NCBI GenBank assembly: GCA_963978545.1
Contig: OZ021732.1
Location: forward strand, 23,129,188 to 23,193,187
DNA: 64,000 bases
Source: Linyphia triangularis
Lineage: Eukaryota; Arthropoda; Arachnida; Araneae; Linyphiidae
Reading direction: 5' to 3'
Shown: positions 1 to 10,584 of the stretch, in pieces
How positions within the stretch are numbered: the stretch's first letter is position 1
Layout: every line of letters starts with the position of its first letter
Translations under genes and position numbers: made by a program
The notes under the pieces: generated by a model
Told to the model about the DNA's origin: nothing
Database searches by the model: none
Seen by the model: only the letters and a program-made list of their open reading frames with translations

Positions 1-65
1 CGGTTAAAGTTGTATTATTTTTATATTTATCTACCATTTTCAACATCATTTCCAAATTGGTTGGT

Positions 66-290
66 GCCTATCTGATGGCTGTGTGGTTTGTTCTCTGGTC
101 ACGCATGCCAAAAGGTGCCGTGTTCGAATCCTGGGTTAAGCATGGATGTTCGTTGTGGTTCGTAATCCACGTTAAGGTGTAGGTCCCGGCCTAATTAGCC
201 GTCATTGTGCATAAAAATAGGTCGTTGAGCATATAAAACAACTAACCAGTTGGGTTGCATTTCTTCTATTTGTACCCCCCCCCCCCCGTT
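66..290 (+). mobile_element. tRNA-derived SINE (family 1)
   Basis: A pol III A-box-like motif (TGGCTGTGTGG, 76-86) is followed 46 bp later by a B-box-like motif (GTTCGAATCC, 122-131), the spacing of a tRNA-derived internal promoter. The sequence does not fold as a normal tRNA and continues into a non-tRNA body of about 150 bp that ends near a poly-C tract (276-287). I therefore call it a SINE rather than a tRNA gene. No clear TSD was found, so both boundaries are approximate. Confidence 0.6.
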
Positions 291-1051
291 TCCTTTATAG
301 AACAAATTCAAATTGAAAATAAATCATTATTTGCAGTTATTTATTATTCATTTCGTTAAATTTTAAATGACAAGCGTTAGCCAATAACCACAGAATATCA
401 AAGAAGAATTTTCAATATTATTTGGAAAGTCAGTCCAATTAATAGATAAAAATGGAAAGGAAAAAAGTCGAATCCAATAAATCATGTAAGAAAATAGAAA
501 ATCAGATTCAGTCGAGATCGAAGCAAGAGAAAGGCAACTGCGCTTTTCACTCCCCCCCCCCCCTCTTCCCCTTCGAAGACGCGACCAGTAAACTGAACAG
601 GTGTACAACATTACTCTCCCTTAGTTCTTTGTTCCGTTCCTCGAATTTTGCAAGCGAGACAAAGAAAGTAGGGAGCGAGTGGGCTGGAGACCAGATACTA
701 AACTGACCTAAAGGGATATCCGAGTTAAAGTGACCCCTTATAACCATTCATCACCCCGAGGGTAAATAAAGATGGTAAGAAACCGCGGGCTGTAAACGAA
801 TACTGCATGGTAGGGGGTAATTTGAATTGATCTCGTGTTGCGTCGCCTGCTGGTGTAGAGGAATCTCAAAATAAATTTGTCGCATCTATAATTTTTTGTT
901 TCAGTTTAATAATTTTATTGTTTAGATTGGTCAATGATAGTGCAATCAATTTCAAAAGTGAATGTTTTGCTAAATGTCTAGAATTCCGTAGCGATATGCA
1001 TTTCATTTCCATGTTCTATACGTTGTTACCAGTAATTTATAAAATCCAACA
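291..1051. other. unassigned non-coding stretch
   Basis: No recognisable gene. A short open frame (452-706, +) runs through a poly-C tract at about 551-561 and has no family resemblance, so I treat it as chance. Confidence 0.5.
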
Positions 1052-1059
1052 TTCTATAG

Positions 1060-1540
1060 CAACGGTTCGCAATCTCTTAAGTTGTGCGGACCACCTATTT
1101 TGTAAAAAAAACTTTGCGACTCATTAAATAATACAATACGTGCGTACATCAGTAATTAGTAAAATTTTAGAATTAAAGGATTAAAAAATAGTTCTTTTTA
1201 TAAATTGTAATGCAATTAATGCAGTTTTGGTAATAACTGGATATTTTTGCCAAACATTTATCCAAAACGAGATCAATGGTGTCGATAATTCAATTAACGA
1301 GTCTTCACTTGAAGATATTTTCTATATTTTAGTTAATCTTCTTGAAACAGAATTCACTCGTTAAACCGTCGAAGAATAGAATCGAATAATTGGATTGTTA
1401 CTAATCATCGAGTGACTCGATTATTCCTTTCTCTACCCTTGAAGCTTCCGTAATATTTATCTTGGATTATTAGACTCTTGATTAGCTTCCACGGGCCAGT
1501 ACCACACTACTCGCGGCCCACAATAGGTTGGGAACCGCTG
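1060..1540. mobile_element. hAT-type MITE, 481 bp
   Basis: The right end, read on the minus strand, starts CAGCGGTTCCCAACCT, the classic hAT terminal sequence. The left end starts CAACGGTTCGCAATCT, an imperfect match. The flanks are 8-bp near-duplicates: TTCTATAG (1052-1059) and TTTTATAG (1541-1548), 7 of 8 matching, which is the hAT target-site length. No coding capacity is visible, so it is non-autonomous and moderately old. Confidence 0.75.
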
Positions 1541-1548
1541 TTTTATAG

Positions 1549-2070
1549 AACACATAGGCATTTTAAATCATGCCGAAAACGGGTCGATTTAGAAATCGCT
1601 TTATCGGACTTTTTTGTTTTTTATATTTTAAAATGCTCAATGCTTTTTTTTTTCTGAAAGGATTTTAAGTTATGAAAATGATTTAAATTTTTTTATAAAT
1701 TTCACATTACCGACTGGAAGGATAAAATATAACATACGATTTGCAACTAAAAATTCCATGATGAATTTTTTTAAAGGTTCGGTTTGCGAAGATTTTAATT
1801 TTACGTTTCTTTATAGTTTAAAATGTCGCTATAATGAAAATTGGCAAAAAAAAAAACCGTCGACTTTAAATTAAACAAAAAATTCAGTTATTCTAATTTC
1901 CCAGCATTTCCTGATGATCGGGATTTACTGCAAGAATAATATGTTGAGAAGAAATATTTTATGAAAAATAAAAGTGGTGCTCATTACCTGCCTTTAAAAT
2001 AGGCTATATGAATGAAAAAAAGGGTATATAATATATACACTAACTTAGAAACGTTGCGAAAATTGCCTAA
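1549..2070. other. unassigned AT-rich stretch
   Basis: Low-complexity A/T-rich DNA; I see no gene, repeat terminus or regulatory motif I can support. Confidence 0.4.
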
Positions 2071-2074
2071 ATCA

Positions 2075-2375
2075 CACAGATGTCGCCAAAATCATTAAGA
2101 TCACATACTGATCACAATGTGATATCGCCGCGACAAGACTTTCGTTGCGAAAATCGCATTTCATTCTAAAATTATTTTGGGATATCACTGGATGTCGCTG
2201 CGATATCACAAAGTAACATCGCAACTTCGTCACAGTGTGATGTCGCAGCGATATCACATGGAAGTCGAAAGTGACTTGAACTTTTGCGACATCGCTGCGA
2301 TATCCCATGCAAGTCACATTGTGACCGTGATCTTTGCGACGAAAAACTTCGTTGCAGTGACGTAACTGTGACAAA
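2075..2375. repeat. palindrome-rich repeat patch
   Basis: About 300 bp built from diverged copies of short self-complementary words related to GTGATATCGC / GCGACATCAC. The clearest is the near-perfect palindrome GTGATGTCGCAGCGATATCAC around 2236-2257. Open frames on both strands here follow from the palindromic composition and are not genes. It may be a decayed foldback element; I recognise no family. Confidence 0.5.
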
Positions 2376-2519
2376 GATGGTTAGTAGGGCGTGTTAAGAT
2401 TTTTTTTTTTTATTTGCATGTATCTCTGATCTTAGAAATTTAATGTAAATGACTCTTAAATTCATCCCTAAATGGTGCCACTACCTTAAATTTTGTAAAA
2501 AACTATCTTACTAAACTAT

Positions 2520-3255
2520 ATAGCCAATGAAATCACGTGACACATTTCAACCAATGAGAAGAGAGTATTTGGTGATGTGTCTAAAACCGACCAATCGCAA
2601 GCAAGTATTTTGCCGATCTCTAACATAAAGCAAGTTATATCTATAACTCTTAAGTTATTCGTTTAGAAGCAGCCTTAAAACAACTCAACTCCACCTGAAA
2701 GGTAAATCGAAACTAAAAAGTGTTGCCACCGCTCAAAACTTTTAACGATAAGCAAGTTATGACGTCATACCCATTGTGACGTCACTAGTAACAATATCTA
2801 ACACTTTAAGTTATTCACTTAGAAGCAGCCCTAGAACAACTCAACTCCGTCTGAAAGGTAAATCGAAACTAAAAAGTGTTGCCACCGCTCAAAACTTTTA
2901 ACGTTAAGCAAATTATGACGTCATATCCACTGTGACGTCTCGCAATAAAAGCCTAACACTCTAACTTATTCGTTTACAAGCAGCCCTAGAACAACTCAAC
3001 TCCAGTTAACTGGAAAAAAACTAAAAAGTGTTGCCACCGCTCAAAACTTTGATATAAAACAAATTATGACGTCACACCCACTGTGACGTCATACACAAAC
3101 AGCTTATAACGAAACCGAAACTAAAACAGCAGCAGGAGGGGAACAACTCAACCCCACTTCCGGTCACGTGACTTCCGCTGGTGTCACTTCCTATGAAGTC
3201 ATATCCGGTCACGCCCCCTTCCGGTGACGTCTACGTCCCTCGTCCCTTGCGCATT
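2520..3255. promoter_or_regulatory. CRE/CCAAT/ETS motif cluster in a ~155-bp tandem repeat
   Basis: Three head-to-tail units of about 150-160 bp (from about 2645, 2803 and 2955), each with the shared words AGAAGCAGCC, ACAACTCAACTCC and GTGTTGCCACCGCTC. Every unit carries a pair of CRE-type palindromes TGACGTCA spaced 17 bp apart (2760, 2777; 2916, 2933 with one mismatch; 3067, 3084). Upstream are three CCAAT boxes (about 2524, 2551, 2589) and a CACGTGA E-box. Downstream are ETS-like CTTCCGG words and a second CACGTG. CRE, CCAAT and ETS sites are known promoter motifs; that this is an active promoter or LTR-like regulator is inference. It directly abuts the truncated end of the BEL/Pao element and may belong to whatever replaced it. 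Confidence 0.5.
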
Positions 3256-3265
3256 GCGCCCTGGC

Positions 3266-4915
3266 TCAGGATGCCCAATTTCTAACTACTACTATGCATT
3301 CATCTGGGTTTTCATTTGACTTAGGCCAATTTTCCTCACTTAGAAGAAGCCAATCTGGTCCCTCCCACCAACGCCGTTTGATTAATTGTTCCACTGAGCA
3401 ACCCCTGGATGCTAAATCCGCCGGATTGGCTATTCCAGGAACATGTTTCCATGCCAAAGGAGAAGTTAAAGATTGGATTTCTTTAACCCGATTTTGGACA
3501 AAAATTCCCCAATTTAAATTACGTTTAATCCAACTTAGAGCCGTGGAGGAATCAGTCCAACAGTGGATTGCTATCTCTGAAAGATGGAGATCACTTAAAA
3601 TCGAATTTAAAAGCCTAGCTCCTATGGAACAAGCCAAAAGTTCCAAACAAGGAATAGTGGTTGGTTTTAGAGGGGCAACTCTACTACGTGCACTTAATAA
3701 ATTGACCTTAACCTGTTCATTTAATTCAATGCGCAAAAATATGCAACAACCATATGCTAATTGACTTGCATCGCAAAATAAGTGACAACTTAATAATTGA
3801 TTACCCGGTTCAATATTCAACCACCTGGGTATCCGTATATTCGTAAGCAAATGCAACTGAGCAAGCCATGTCTTAAATTTTTTAGCTAAATTCTCGGGGA
3901 TTACATCATCCCATTTAAGCTTTAACTCCCAGGTTTTTTGTAGAATAATTTTTGATAATAATAATACGGGTGCGGTAAATCCTATTACATCAAAAACTTG
4001 ATGAGCTTTAGACAATACAACTCGTTTCGTAATTTGCTCGTGTATCTCGGATACTGGGTCAATTTTGCAAGAAAGAGTATCTTTATCCGTATCCCATAAC
4101 ATACCTAAAACAGTGACCTCATCCTCATGTGCTGACTGCTCCAACACCTTAAGATGAACATTGGATTGCCACCCTCGTAAATTGAAATGTCCTTTAGACA
4201 TAATTATTTGGGACTCTTTAATAAATCTATCCATATCCACTTCAGAGTTAAGACTCGTCAAACAATTATCCACGTAAAAAGAGGGTCTTAAAATTTCAGC
4301 CGATTCTCTTAAATCATCGGAAACCGTATTCAAATGATAGCGTAAAGTGGCTGCCAATAGAAATGGACTGGAGGTTAAACCGAACGCTACACGTTTATGC
4401 CGATATGTTACCAGTTGGTCAAAATTGTCTTTCTCCCACCATAGGAATCGTAAAAAATCTCTATCGCTCTCTTGAATTCCGATCATACAAAAAGCTCGTT
4501 GTATATCACTAGAGACTGCACTTTTATATTCTCTAAATCTATTAAGAATAGAAGGAATTTGGGAAATCAAATTTGGACCCGTAGCTAAACAATCATTCAC
4601 TGACAAAGAATTAATTGTTTTCGCAGAAGCATTAAAAACTGGTCTAACTTTCGTAGTGGCATTATCCTTAAAAATCGGTCTGTGAGGTAAATAATGTTTT
4701 CCACTTAAATTTGCATCTAAATGTTGATCAGTCACTTGTTCAATAATACCGAGAGATAACCATTCCTCAAAAACATCACCGTAATACTTCATTTTATTTG
4801 AAGCAATTAATTTCCTTTTGGTGGCTATCGCAATTTTTTTTGCCAAGAGAAAATTTGTTTCTAACTGTTTCTGATCATTAATCCATGGTAACGCTACCTC
4901 ATATCTACATTGTTT
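3266..4915 (-). pseudogene. BEL/Pao retrotransposon reverse transcriptase and RNase H, 3'-truncated
   Basis: This is the pol section of a BEL/Pao LTR retrotransposon, which copies element RNA into DNA in cytoplasmic particles. The frame enters the Pao-type RT just after a conserved RYEVALPW motif. It then shows VRPVFNAS, the first catalytic Asp in SSDIQRAF (about residue 113 of the open frame from 4846), and the active-site box FYVDN near residue 191. YVDN replaces the commoner YVDD; I recall the same variant in arachnid BEL copies, so it need not be inactivating. RNase H follows (CDAS, WTDSST, HVPG.ANPADLASRG). The frame stops at 3266 right after the RNase H/linker region; the zinc-binding and DDE integrase domains and the 3' LTR are absent. 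It lies in a different frame from the upstream gag-protease, with the shift near 4895-4925. Truncation plus frameshift make this a dead copy. Confidence 0.9.
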
Positions 4916-7095
4916 ATCAATTCGTAAACTGCGTAAAAATATTTCTCAGTTTCCTGAGAAAGTCGGATCTCATCCTCCAAGATGGGATCACAAATTCCCA
5001 AAGAATCGAGGCGCCACAAATCAGTCAACAAACTATCTTTCGTTAAAAGATTCACTGCATGAGATGCAATATTCGTTTGTATAACACTCTCGTGAGTAAT
5101 GACTGTATTTTGATGATCGCCCTCATTAATATTCGGCTTGGTGCCCATATTTCCAAAACATCCCATTAAAGTCCATCCAAGTTTACTGTGTATTGCGATG
5201 GGGCCAGATGTTAAATTTATAACCTTACCCGTGAGTATTTTTGACAAGTAATCGGCGCCAATCAAAAGCTTAATGTCTGCTTTGGCTCCATCGTTTATTG
5301 CGAAATCTGAAATGGGAACATTTAATCTTTCGCATTCTTGTGCAATACTGAAAGAGGAAATGCGATTTATTTTTGAACATATCTGTGGCTGATTTAACAC
5401 AGAAATAATACATTTATAAGATCTATCAATATTACTTATTTCAATATGAAAAGATTCGTATATTCTTTCACGTACTTCAATACCTCGAAACAGAGATTGT
5501 TGCAATGTTATCTGACTTTTAGATTTAAAATTTAAACTTTTAATTACATCATTACACAGGTAAGAATGCTGAGCACCGGAATCCAAAATTACACGTATTA
5601 AAATCTCTTCATTACCATTATGTAATCTAACAACTAAGGTTTGTAACAATACATCAGAGAATTGTGTTTCCTTATTTAACGTAGTAATTGTAGAACGATC
5701 TGGTTCCAACGTAAGATTTTTCGTTTCTTTCACGGGCAAATCTGGGCATAACACTACAAAGTGTCTTTTTTTACAAATAATGCATTTATGCTTAGAAAAA
5801 CATTTATCCGAATGGTGAGATAATTTCAGACAAACAAAACAGGCGTTTTTTTCCCTTACAATATTCTTTTTCTCTACCAAAGACATGGCAGAAACTGTGT
5901 CACAATTCTCTGAAACATGCGACTTTTCACAAAAAATACATTCAATTTTTCTATATCTATATGCATTAGAATCATACACATTATTTTTTCCTGACGTACT
6001 TAATAACTCATGAGCTACAGGATTATTTTTATTACGGGAGTTATCAACATTTATATTATTTTGTTTCTTATAATTTACATAATTATTTTTATTAGAATTA
6101 TTGTAGGGGGCAGTAAGAGGAGTGTTAAAAGATCTGGCCATTTGTATTCTAGCCTCACTTTCTACTTCAATTTTTAAGAAATCCATCAAAAGATCAAGAT
6201 CAGATTTACTAGTATTAACATCAACCTTACCTCTGTTACGTTCCCAGGGTCTTATCACTTCACTAGGGAGAGCGGATTCCACTAAAGGGTACAAAAAAGA
6301 AGCATAATTATTTTTTGTTACATTTAAAGCTTCCAGTGCTCGTAACTGAGTTTGCAATTTATCGTATAAAGTAGAAATATCCGTATTAGTGGTCTTATTC
6401 ATCACAAGCTCCAGAATATCTCGTATGAACACCTGAATCAAAACTTTGTCTTGCCCGAACCTTTCTTTTAAATAAGTAACTGCATGTTCGTAATTCTCTC
6501 CACTTCCAGGGAAACTGGAAACGATTTCTCGCGGTTTGGAGTGCTCTTTTGTGGATTGTAGAAGAAGTTGCAGCTTGTATGCGGGATCAATCTGCGGATT
6601 TTCATGTATTTTTTGAATATTTTTTCACGCCCAGAATGTGATCCACTTCCTGGGGTCGCCATCAAACTTGGTTATCTCAAACTCCGGCAGCCGTTGTAGA
6701 TGAGACGTAGGGGGGTTGTCTGCTGGGGCCATTAGAAGGGCATTCGTTGGTCGTGATGGACAAGGTGGCCTGCTGGGTAACTTTTGCTGGAGAAATAATT
6801 TCATTTTTGTTCTCGCCGTAGACAGCTTTTCTCGGTACTCCTCTATGGCATCGTACTCCGTCTCGAATTGCACTTGATCCACTCCAGTGGTCTGCATCTC
6901 TGCTAAAACCGCTTCATCTGCTATCCGCAGTTGTTCAGCCCTTTCCAATAGCACGTCCATGGAAATCTCCAGTTGCACTAGATCCGGTGGTTCGGTCACT
7001 AAAAGACAATCAAACTTGGTCAGAGCACGAGTAAAAGATCCTCTACTCGCCCCTCTTCTCTGCGTCATTCTCTGCTTCAGATTTTCATGAGACAT
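4894..7095 (-). pseudogene. BEL/Pao gag-protease with an in-frame stop
   Basis: Capsid/nucleocapsid and aspartic protease part of the same BEL/Pao element. The likely start is the ATG at 7095 (MSHENLKQRM), about 240 bp inside the LTR. A gag motif of the DUF1759 type (FDGDPRKW) precedes a TGA at 6625-6627. The frame past the stop is unchanged (7140 and 6441 are in phase), so a single nonsense mutation, not a frameshift, splits gag. Further on are Cys/His zinc-knuckle-like clusters (CIFCEKSHVSENC near residue 168 of the open frame from 6441, and two more by residue 235), then the retropepsin-like catalytic DSGA near residue 287. The frame ends at 4894, where the RT frame takes over. No restored product is inferred here. 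Confidence 0.88.
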
Positions 7096-7140
7096 GATGA
7101 TCACAGCGTAATTCAATCCAATTAACCGTATCACCGACAC

Positions 7141-7400
7141 GTAATTCGTAACACGTAATTGTCAACCGGTTATGCAATCTAGTTCTACGCGCATAAATAT
7201 TCGTAATCCATAAATTCGTAAACAACAGTTCGTAAGTGAGTAAAATATTTTCGTAATAGTCTTTGTCTACCCAATTCGTAGCAGGTACCTATATTCGTAG
7301 TAAACGTACTAACGTCATCCCGGCAGGGATGCCAAATGTTCTTAATCTTAAATAAATTCGTAAATAATCCAGGATGATGTTGTGTGTCGTATGGGTTCAA
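7141..7400. repeat. clustered TCGTAA motif in BEL leader and LTR
   Basis: The word TTCGTAA or close variants recurs about ten times between 7141 and 7370 and again at 7571, in the LTR and 5' untranslated leader. The spacing is irregular, so it is not a simple tandem repeat. A binding site or packaging role is speculative. Confidence 0.5.
7316..7334 (-). other. BEL/Pao primer-binding site
   Basis: Two bases inside the LTR end, the minus strand reads TGGCATCCCTGCCGGGATG. It starts with the TGG expected from pairing with a tRNA 3' CCA. I do not assign the tRNA. Confidence 0.6.
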
Positions 7401-7585
7401 CGGTACCAAACACGTAAAAATGAAACATATATTTATTATTGGGTAACACCGTAAAGAACGGAGCGCCTAGACGCGCGTCCGATCTATTTTAATTACGTAT
7501 ACAGAGAGAGTGTTACATGGGAGGGGAAGGGTTTTTATCTTCTTCCCACGCATGCGCGCAGAACACTTATTCGTAATTCCCAACA
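7337..7585 (-). mobile_element. 5' LTR of the BEL/Pao element, 249 bp
   Basis: Read on the minus strand, the LTR starts TGTTGGG and ends AAGAACA, giving the TGTT...AACA inverted termini of retrotransposon LTRs. It contains an AATAAA signal and is followed by the primer-binding site. The cognate 3' LTR is not in the window, so identity between LTRs and target duplication cannot be tested. Confidence 0.75.
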
Positions 7586-8130
7586 ATGAGTATTAAATAT
7601 CAAAAGTTTGCAACCCCTTCCTAGTAAAGTGTTAATAAATTATCCACTACCGGACATCGACGACTCATTCTTTCATTTCCTGGCCATGGGGTCATTCCAC
7701 GTCAGTTCAACCAGCCATGACTCTCGCTACCTCTGATTTTTACGAAATTTGGTGTGAACCCTATTCTTATAGTTAATGAGAAAATCCTCGGAATATTTTT
7801 TTCTATATTCCTGCTGGTTGAATGTTTACAGCACTTCAAAATTTACGTTTTTGTCAAATTTGGAATTCCTAAGACACGTGTCGGAGAAATATTTTTTTCT
7901 TCTTAATAACTACAGTCAATCAGGGTAACTTTGGTTCACATTTTCTGTATTTTCTCTTGCCCCACTTTTGTTTTAATAGTATTTTCAGACCTAAGGGCAT
8001 AAAATGGAAGAATAAACCTTAAATTATAGCTTAATTTACACAAATTAGGAAATGCTGAGATGGAAACCCCAAAAAATAGGAAAAAAACCTGTGCAAAGTT
8101 ACCTTATGGTCAATAATAGAAATATTATGA
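7586..8130. repeat. old repeat fragments, incl. possible 220-bp foldback
   Basis: From about 7690 (GGTCATTCCACGTCAGTTCA) the sequence looks like a common arthropod repeat end. Between about 7904 and 8120, imperfect inverted arms share GGTAACTTTG and flanking TTGAC-like words, suggesting a small foldback element. No coding potential. Confidence 0.3.
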
Positions 8131-8134
8131 CAAA

Positions 8135-8670
8135 ATAATAATTCGGAAAAAAAAGTTTTTAATATAAATCCTTAATATGCATTGCCAATTTTTATATTCG
8201 TTAACACAGCGCCGATTCCGTAAACAGATTGTTCTTGGGATGCTTGCATCTAATTATAAATATCAAAAACATTTCTATCAGCAAACTACGTTTCAAAATT
8301 TGCGGTAATCTACGTTTCAAAATATATTAAAAATGAACGTGAATTTATGCATTCACATCCTAATACCATTTATTTGTTCTGATTAAGGTAATTTTATTAT
8401 TTAAAAAAAAAATAGCAAATTTTTTTCTATTTTAGCGCGATTGGTTCACGGCCAGTTGGTTTATTAGTATTCCATAAAAGCGACCTTTTAGGGACAGTTA
8501 CAGCCCCAAAATTTGATCGAATGCATTGTCATCGGCATCTAATCTATCTGCTAAGTTGCAGCCCGAATGGATCACGGCAAGGGGCTTAATTAATCATACG
8601 CAGATTTGCCCTCCATCGACACGCAAAATCGAAGTTAATATAAAGGATTTAATAAAAACGAAGTTCAAAT
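8135..8670 (+). repeat. interspersed family B, copy 1
   Basis: About 530 bp alignable by eye with 53650-54190 over its whole length and with 38690-38900 over its second half. Shared words include GATTGG.TGACGGC, ACCTTTTAG.GACAG, AATTTGAT.GAATGCATTGTC and, in two copies, AAAATCGAAG.TAATATAAAG. It resembles the non-coding 3' tail of a non-LTR retrotransposon, but no coding part is attached. Class unknown. Confidence 0.6.
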
Positions 8671-9189
8671 TACATTATATTTCACTTTGGTATTCTTTAG
8701 CGTAATAGTTTTACAACAAACAAAGAATCATTGATCTGGAAAACTCCTTGTGTTCTAGCTGGAATAATAATTTCTGAAGAGAATTATTTAAACACGTCTG
8801 ATTTTTCACACCACAGTCGTTTTCTTAGAAATTTTTCACTTCCTCAACTGATACGCTTTTTGAAGCAGTTGCAGGTGGGAAGATTTTTTTTTTTAACTCT
8901 GAAAGACTGCTAGATCATTATTTCTAATATTTTTAGGTACTTTTTGAACTAACTCCGAATATTCTTATTTCATTGGATTTTGAATATAAGGGAAGAATCC
9001 TTAAATTAAGTTGCATTCGTATGTATATAAATGTATTTAAAAGCAACTACAAATAAATTGGAATAAAATATGGATTTTATGTGCTGTGTATCGATTAAAA
9101 ACTGTCATCAGCCTAATTTTTAACCGGTTCAAAGTTATACTGAATATGTGGTAAAATGATAGTGCCTTTGGTTTTTTGCTTTTTAACCA
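8671..9189. other. unassigned stretch
   Basis: AT-rich; no gene or repeat terminus seen. Confidence 0.4.
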
Positions 9190-10584
9190 AATGTTAGCAA
9201 ATAAAAACCAATAGATTCGGTTGGGTGCAGACGTTCCAGTGCAACAAATGATTTTGCCATGTAGTTTCCTTCACTGCTAACATTTGAAGGTGCAGTTGGT
9301 CTGTGCAATCCAATAACCGGCAGTCTAGTCTTGCGTCGTACAAAAGAAGCATTGCCATTTTACCAGCAACAGTGATATCTGACTGTAGGCATGAATGAGA
9401 ACAATATTTTTTGGAAACAGAGCGAAGCTCTGCCTCCTTAATCAATTTGATAAATCATGAGGATTTTCATATTGAAAAAATTCTGTTAATAGTATCACAG
9501 CCCATGAAAGCATGAACTTACAGAAGCAAGTGGGAGCTTTCACGACCTAATAGAGATTGCATGTTGAAGATATCATACACTGGATTTGCCGACCAAATGG
9601 TAAAGTGGTTAGCGTGCTAGCTTCTAGACCGCGAGGTTGCGGGTTCGAGTCCCGTGTTGGCATGGGTGTTTGTAAATGTATGTTGGCTTGTCTAATGACG
9701 AATGTTTCGGCGCATTATAGCCCTCGTGTTGCTGACAGCGCCAGATAATCTGAAAACAACCATACACTGGATTTAGAATTGATCCATATCTAACATCACT
9801 ACAATAGTACATCAGCTTGAACCCATCATTATTTGCGTGATAAAGATGCAGAATCAGCAGATTGAAGTCTTTTCCTATCACAGTTGTACGAACATGTTCA
9901 GAAAATGAAACTGCGGCACGAATCCCAGCCTGCGTTATCCGTATTTCTTGCAAGTCACCAATGAAAGCATTTATGGCTTGCTTGTTTCTTTTCATTGGCT
10001 AGGAACTGATCCTTAATGCCAACAAACTTCATGCATGGGTTAAAATTAACATTTCTACTGGTCGTCTATGAGCCGTATTCTTGATTGTAGGGGATCCAAT
10101 GTAGCCATAAAAAACAACAGTTTTTTCATATACTTTAAGAGAAAATTCAACGTACGACATCGCAATGTTTTCATAATTGTTATTATTGTACCATGAAATT
10201 CGATGCAAGAGAGATCCTCCATGCAAATTATACCTTTCCGTACTTCACATTCTTCATTATTAAAATGTTTGGTGTATTTGACAATTGCTCCTGCTGATTG
10301 CGATTTGTTTGCATTCCTAATCAGGCTTGGGGATTCAAATAATGTTGTAGTGTACGCACAAAGCTCAAAACGTATAATATCAACAAGATTCATAGCACAA
10401 GTGACAACAGTCATAATTCTTTGGAAAAGTAGTGCTGAAGCCACTTGTATATCTAAATCCTCTTTACTACCAGACAGCGCCAGCAGATACTAGTGTTTTC
10501 ATTTTATCTGACCTTTTAGCAGAATACTTAACTACATCCTTCCCTGTCATTTTTTAGATGTTCACACCAAATAAGTGCAAATCG
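9190..10584 (-). pseudogene. degraded repetitive uncharacterised gene, 3' part
   Basis: The minus strand holds broken pieces of a protein family I recognise from memory as multi-copy, uncharacterised and probably transposon-associated in arthropods and cnidarians. In coding order: TGKDVVKYSAKRSDKM (about 10545), ALLFQRI and RFELCAY (10440-10350), GGSLLHRISW (about 10220), a VIGKDFNLLILHLYH segment (about 9870; family usually reads IG.DTDLLVLL.H), and HAFMGCDTINRIF (about 9510; family HAFTGCDTTSR.FG). There are stops, at least one frameshift (about 10205), and a SINE at 9588-9760 between the last two motifs. The remaining 5' pieces lie beyond three further insertions, to about 16660. Function unknown; clearly a pseudogene. 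The carboxy end near 9190 is approximate. Confidence 0.75.
9588..9760 (+). mobile_element. tRNA-derived SINE (family 2), copy 1
   Basis: 173 bp flanked by a perfect 14-bp TSD, CATACACTGGATTT (9574-9587 and 9761-9774). The 5' 75 bp look like a tRNA, with an A-box (AGTGGTTAGCGTG) and B-box (GGTTCGAGTCC) and matching acceptor arms; the remainder is a SINE body ending CTGAAAACAACC. The TSD length implies LINE-machinery retrotransposition. It interrupts the pseudogene. Copy 2 lies at 21879-22052. Confidence 0.9.

Noticed and set aside
452..706. 84-codon frame near the start
   Set aside because: Crosses a poly-C tract, lacks family resemblance, and overlaps an equally long antisense frame.
3294..3764. 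Plus-strand 156-codon frame
   Set aside because: Antisense shadow of the BEL RNase H region; no motif of its own.
4894..4925. Programmed -1 frameshift between BEL gag-protease and RT
   Set aside because: No slippery heptamer or following structure was apparent, the change lies inside the normally continuous polyprotein, and the element is already dead.
9588..9662. Functional tRNA gene
   Set aside because: It is the head of a 173-bp SINE with its own 14-bp TSD; the stems contain mismatches and the sequence continues into a shared SINE body.
10203..10493. Plus-strand 96-codon frame
   Set aside because: Shadow of the minus-strand pseudogene, where the recognised family motifs lie.
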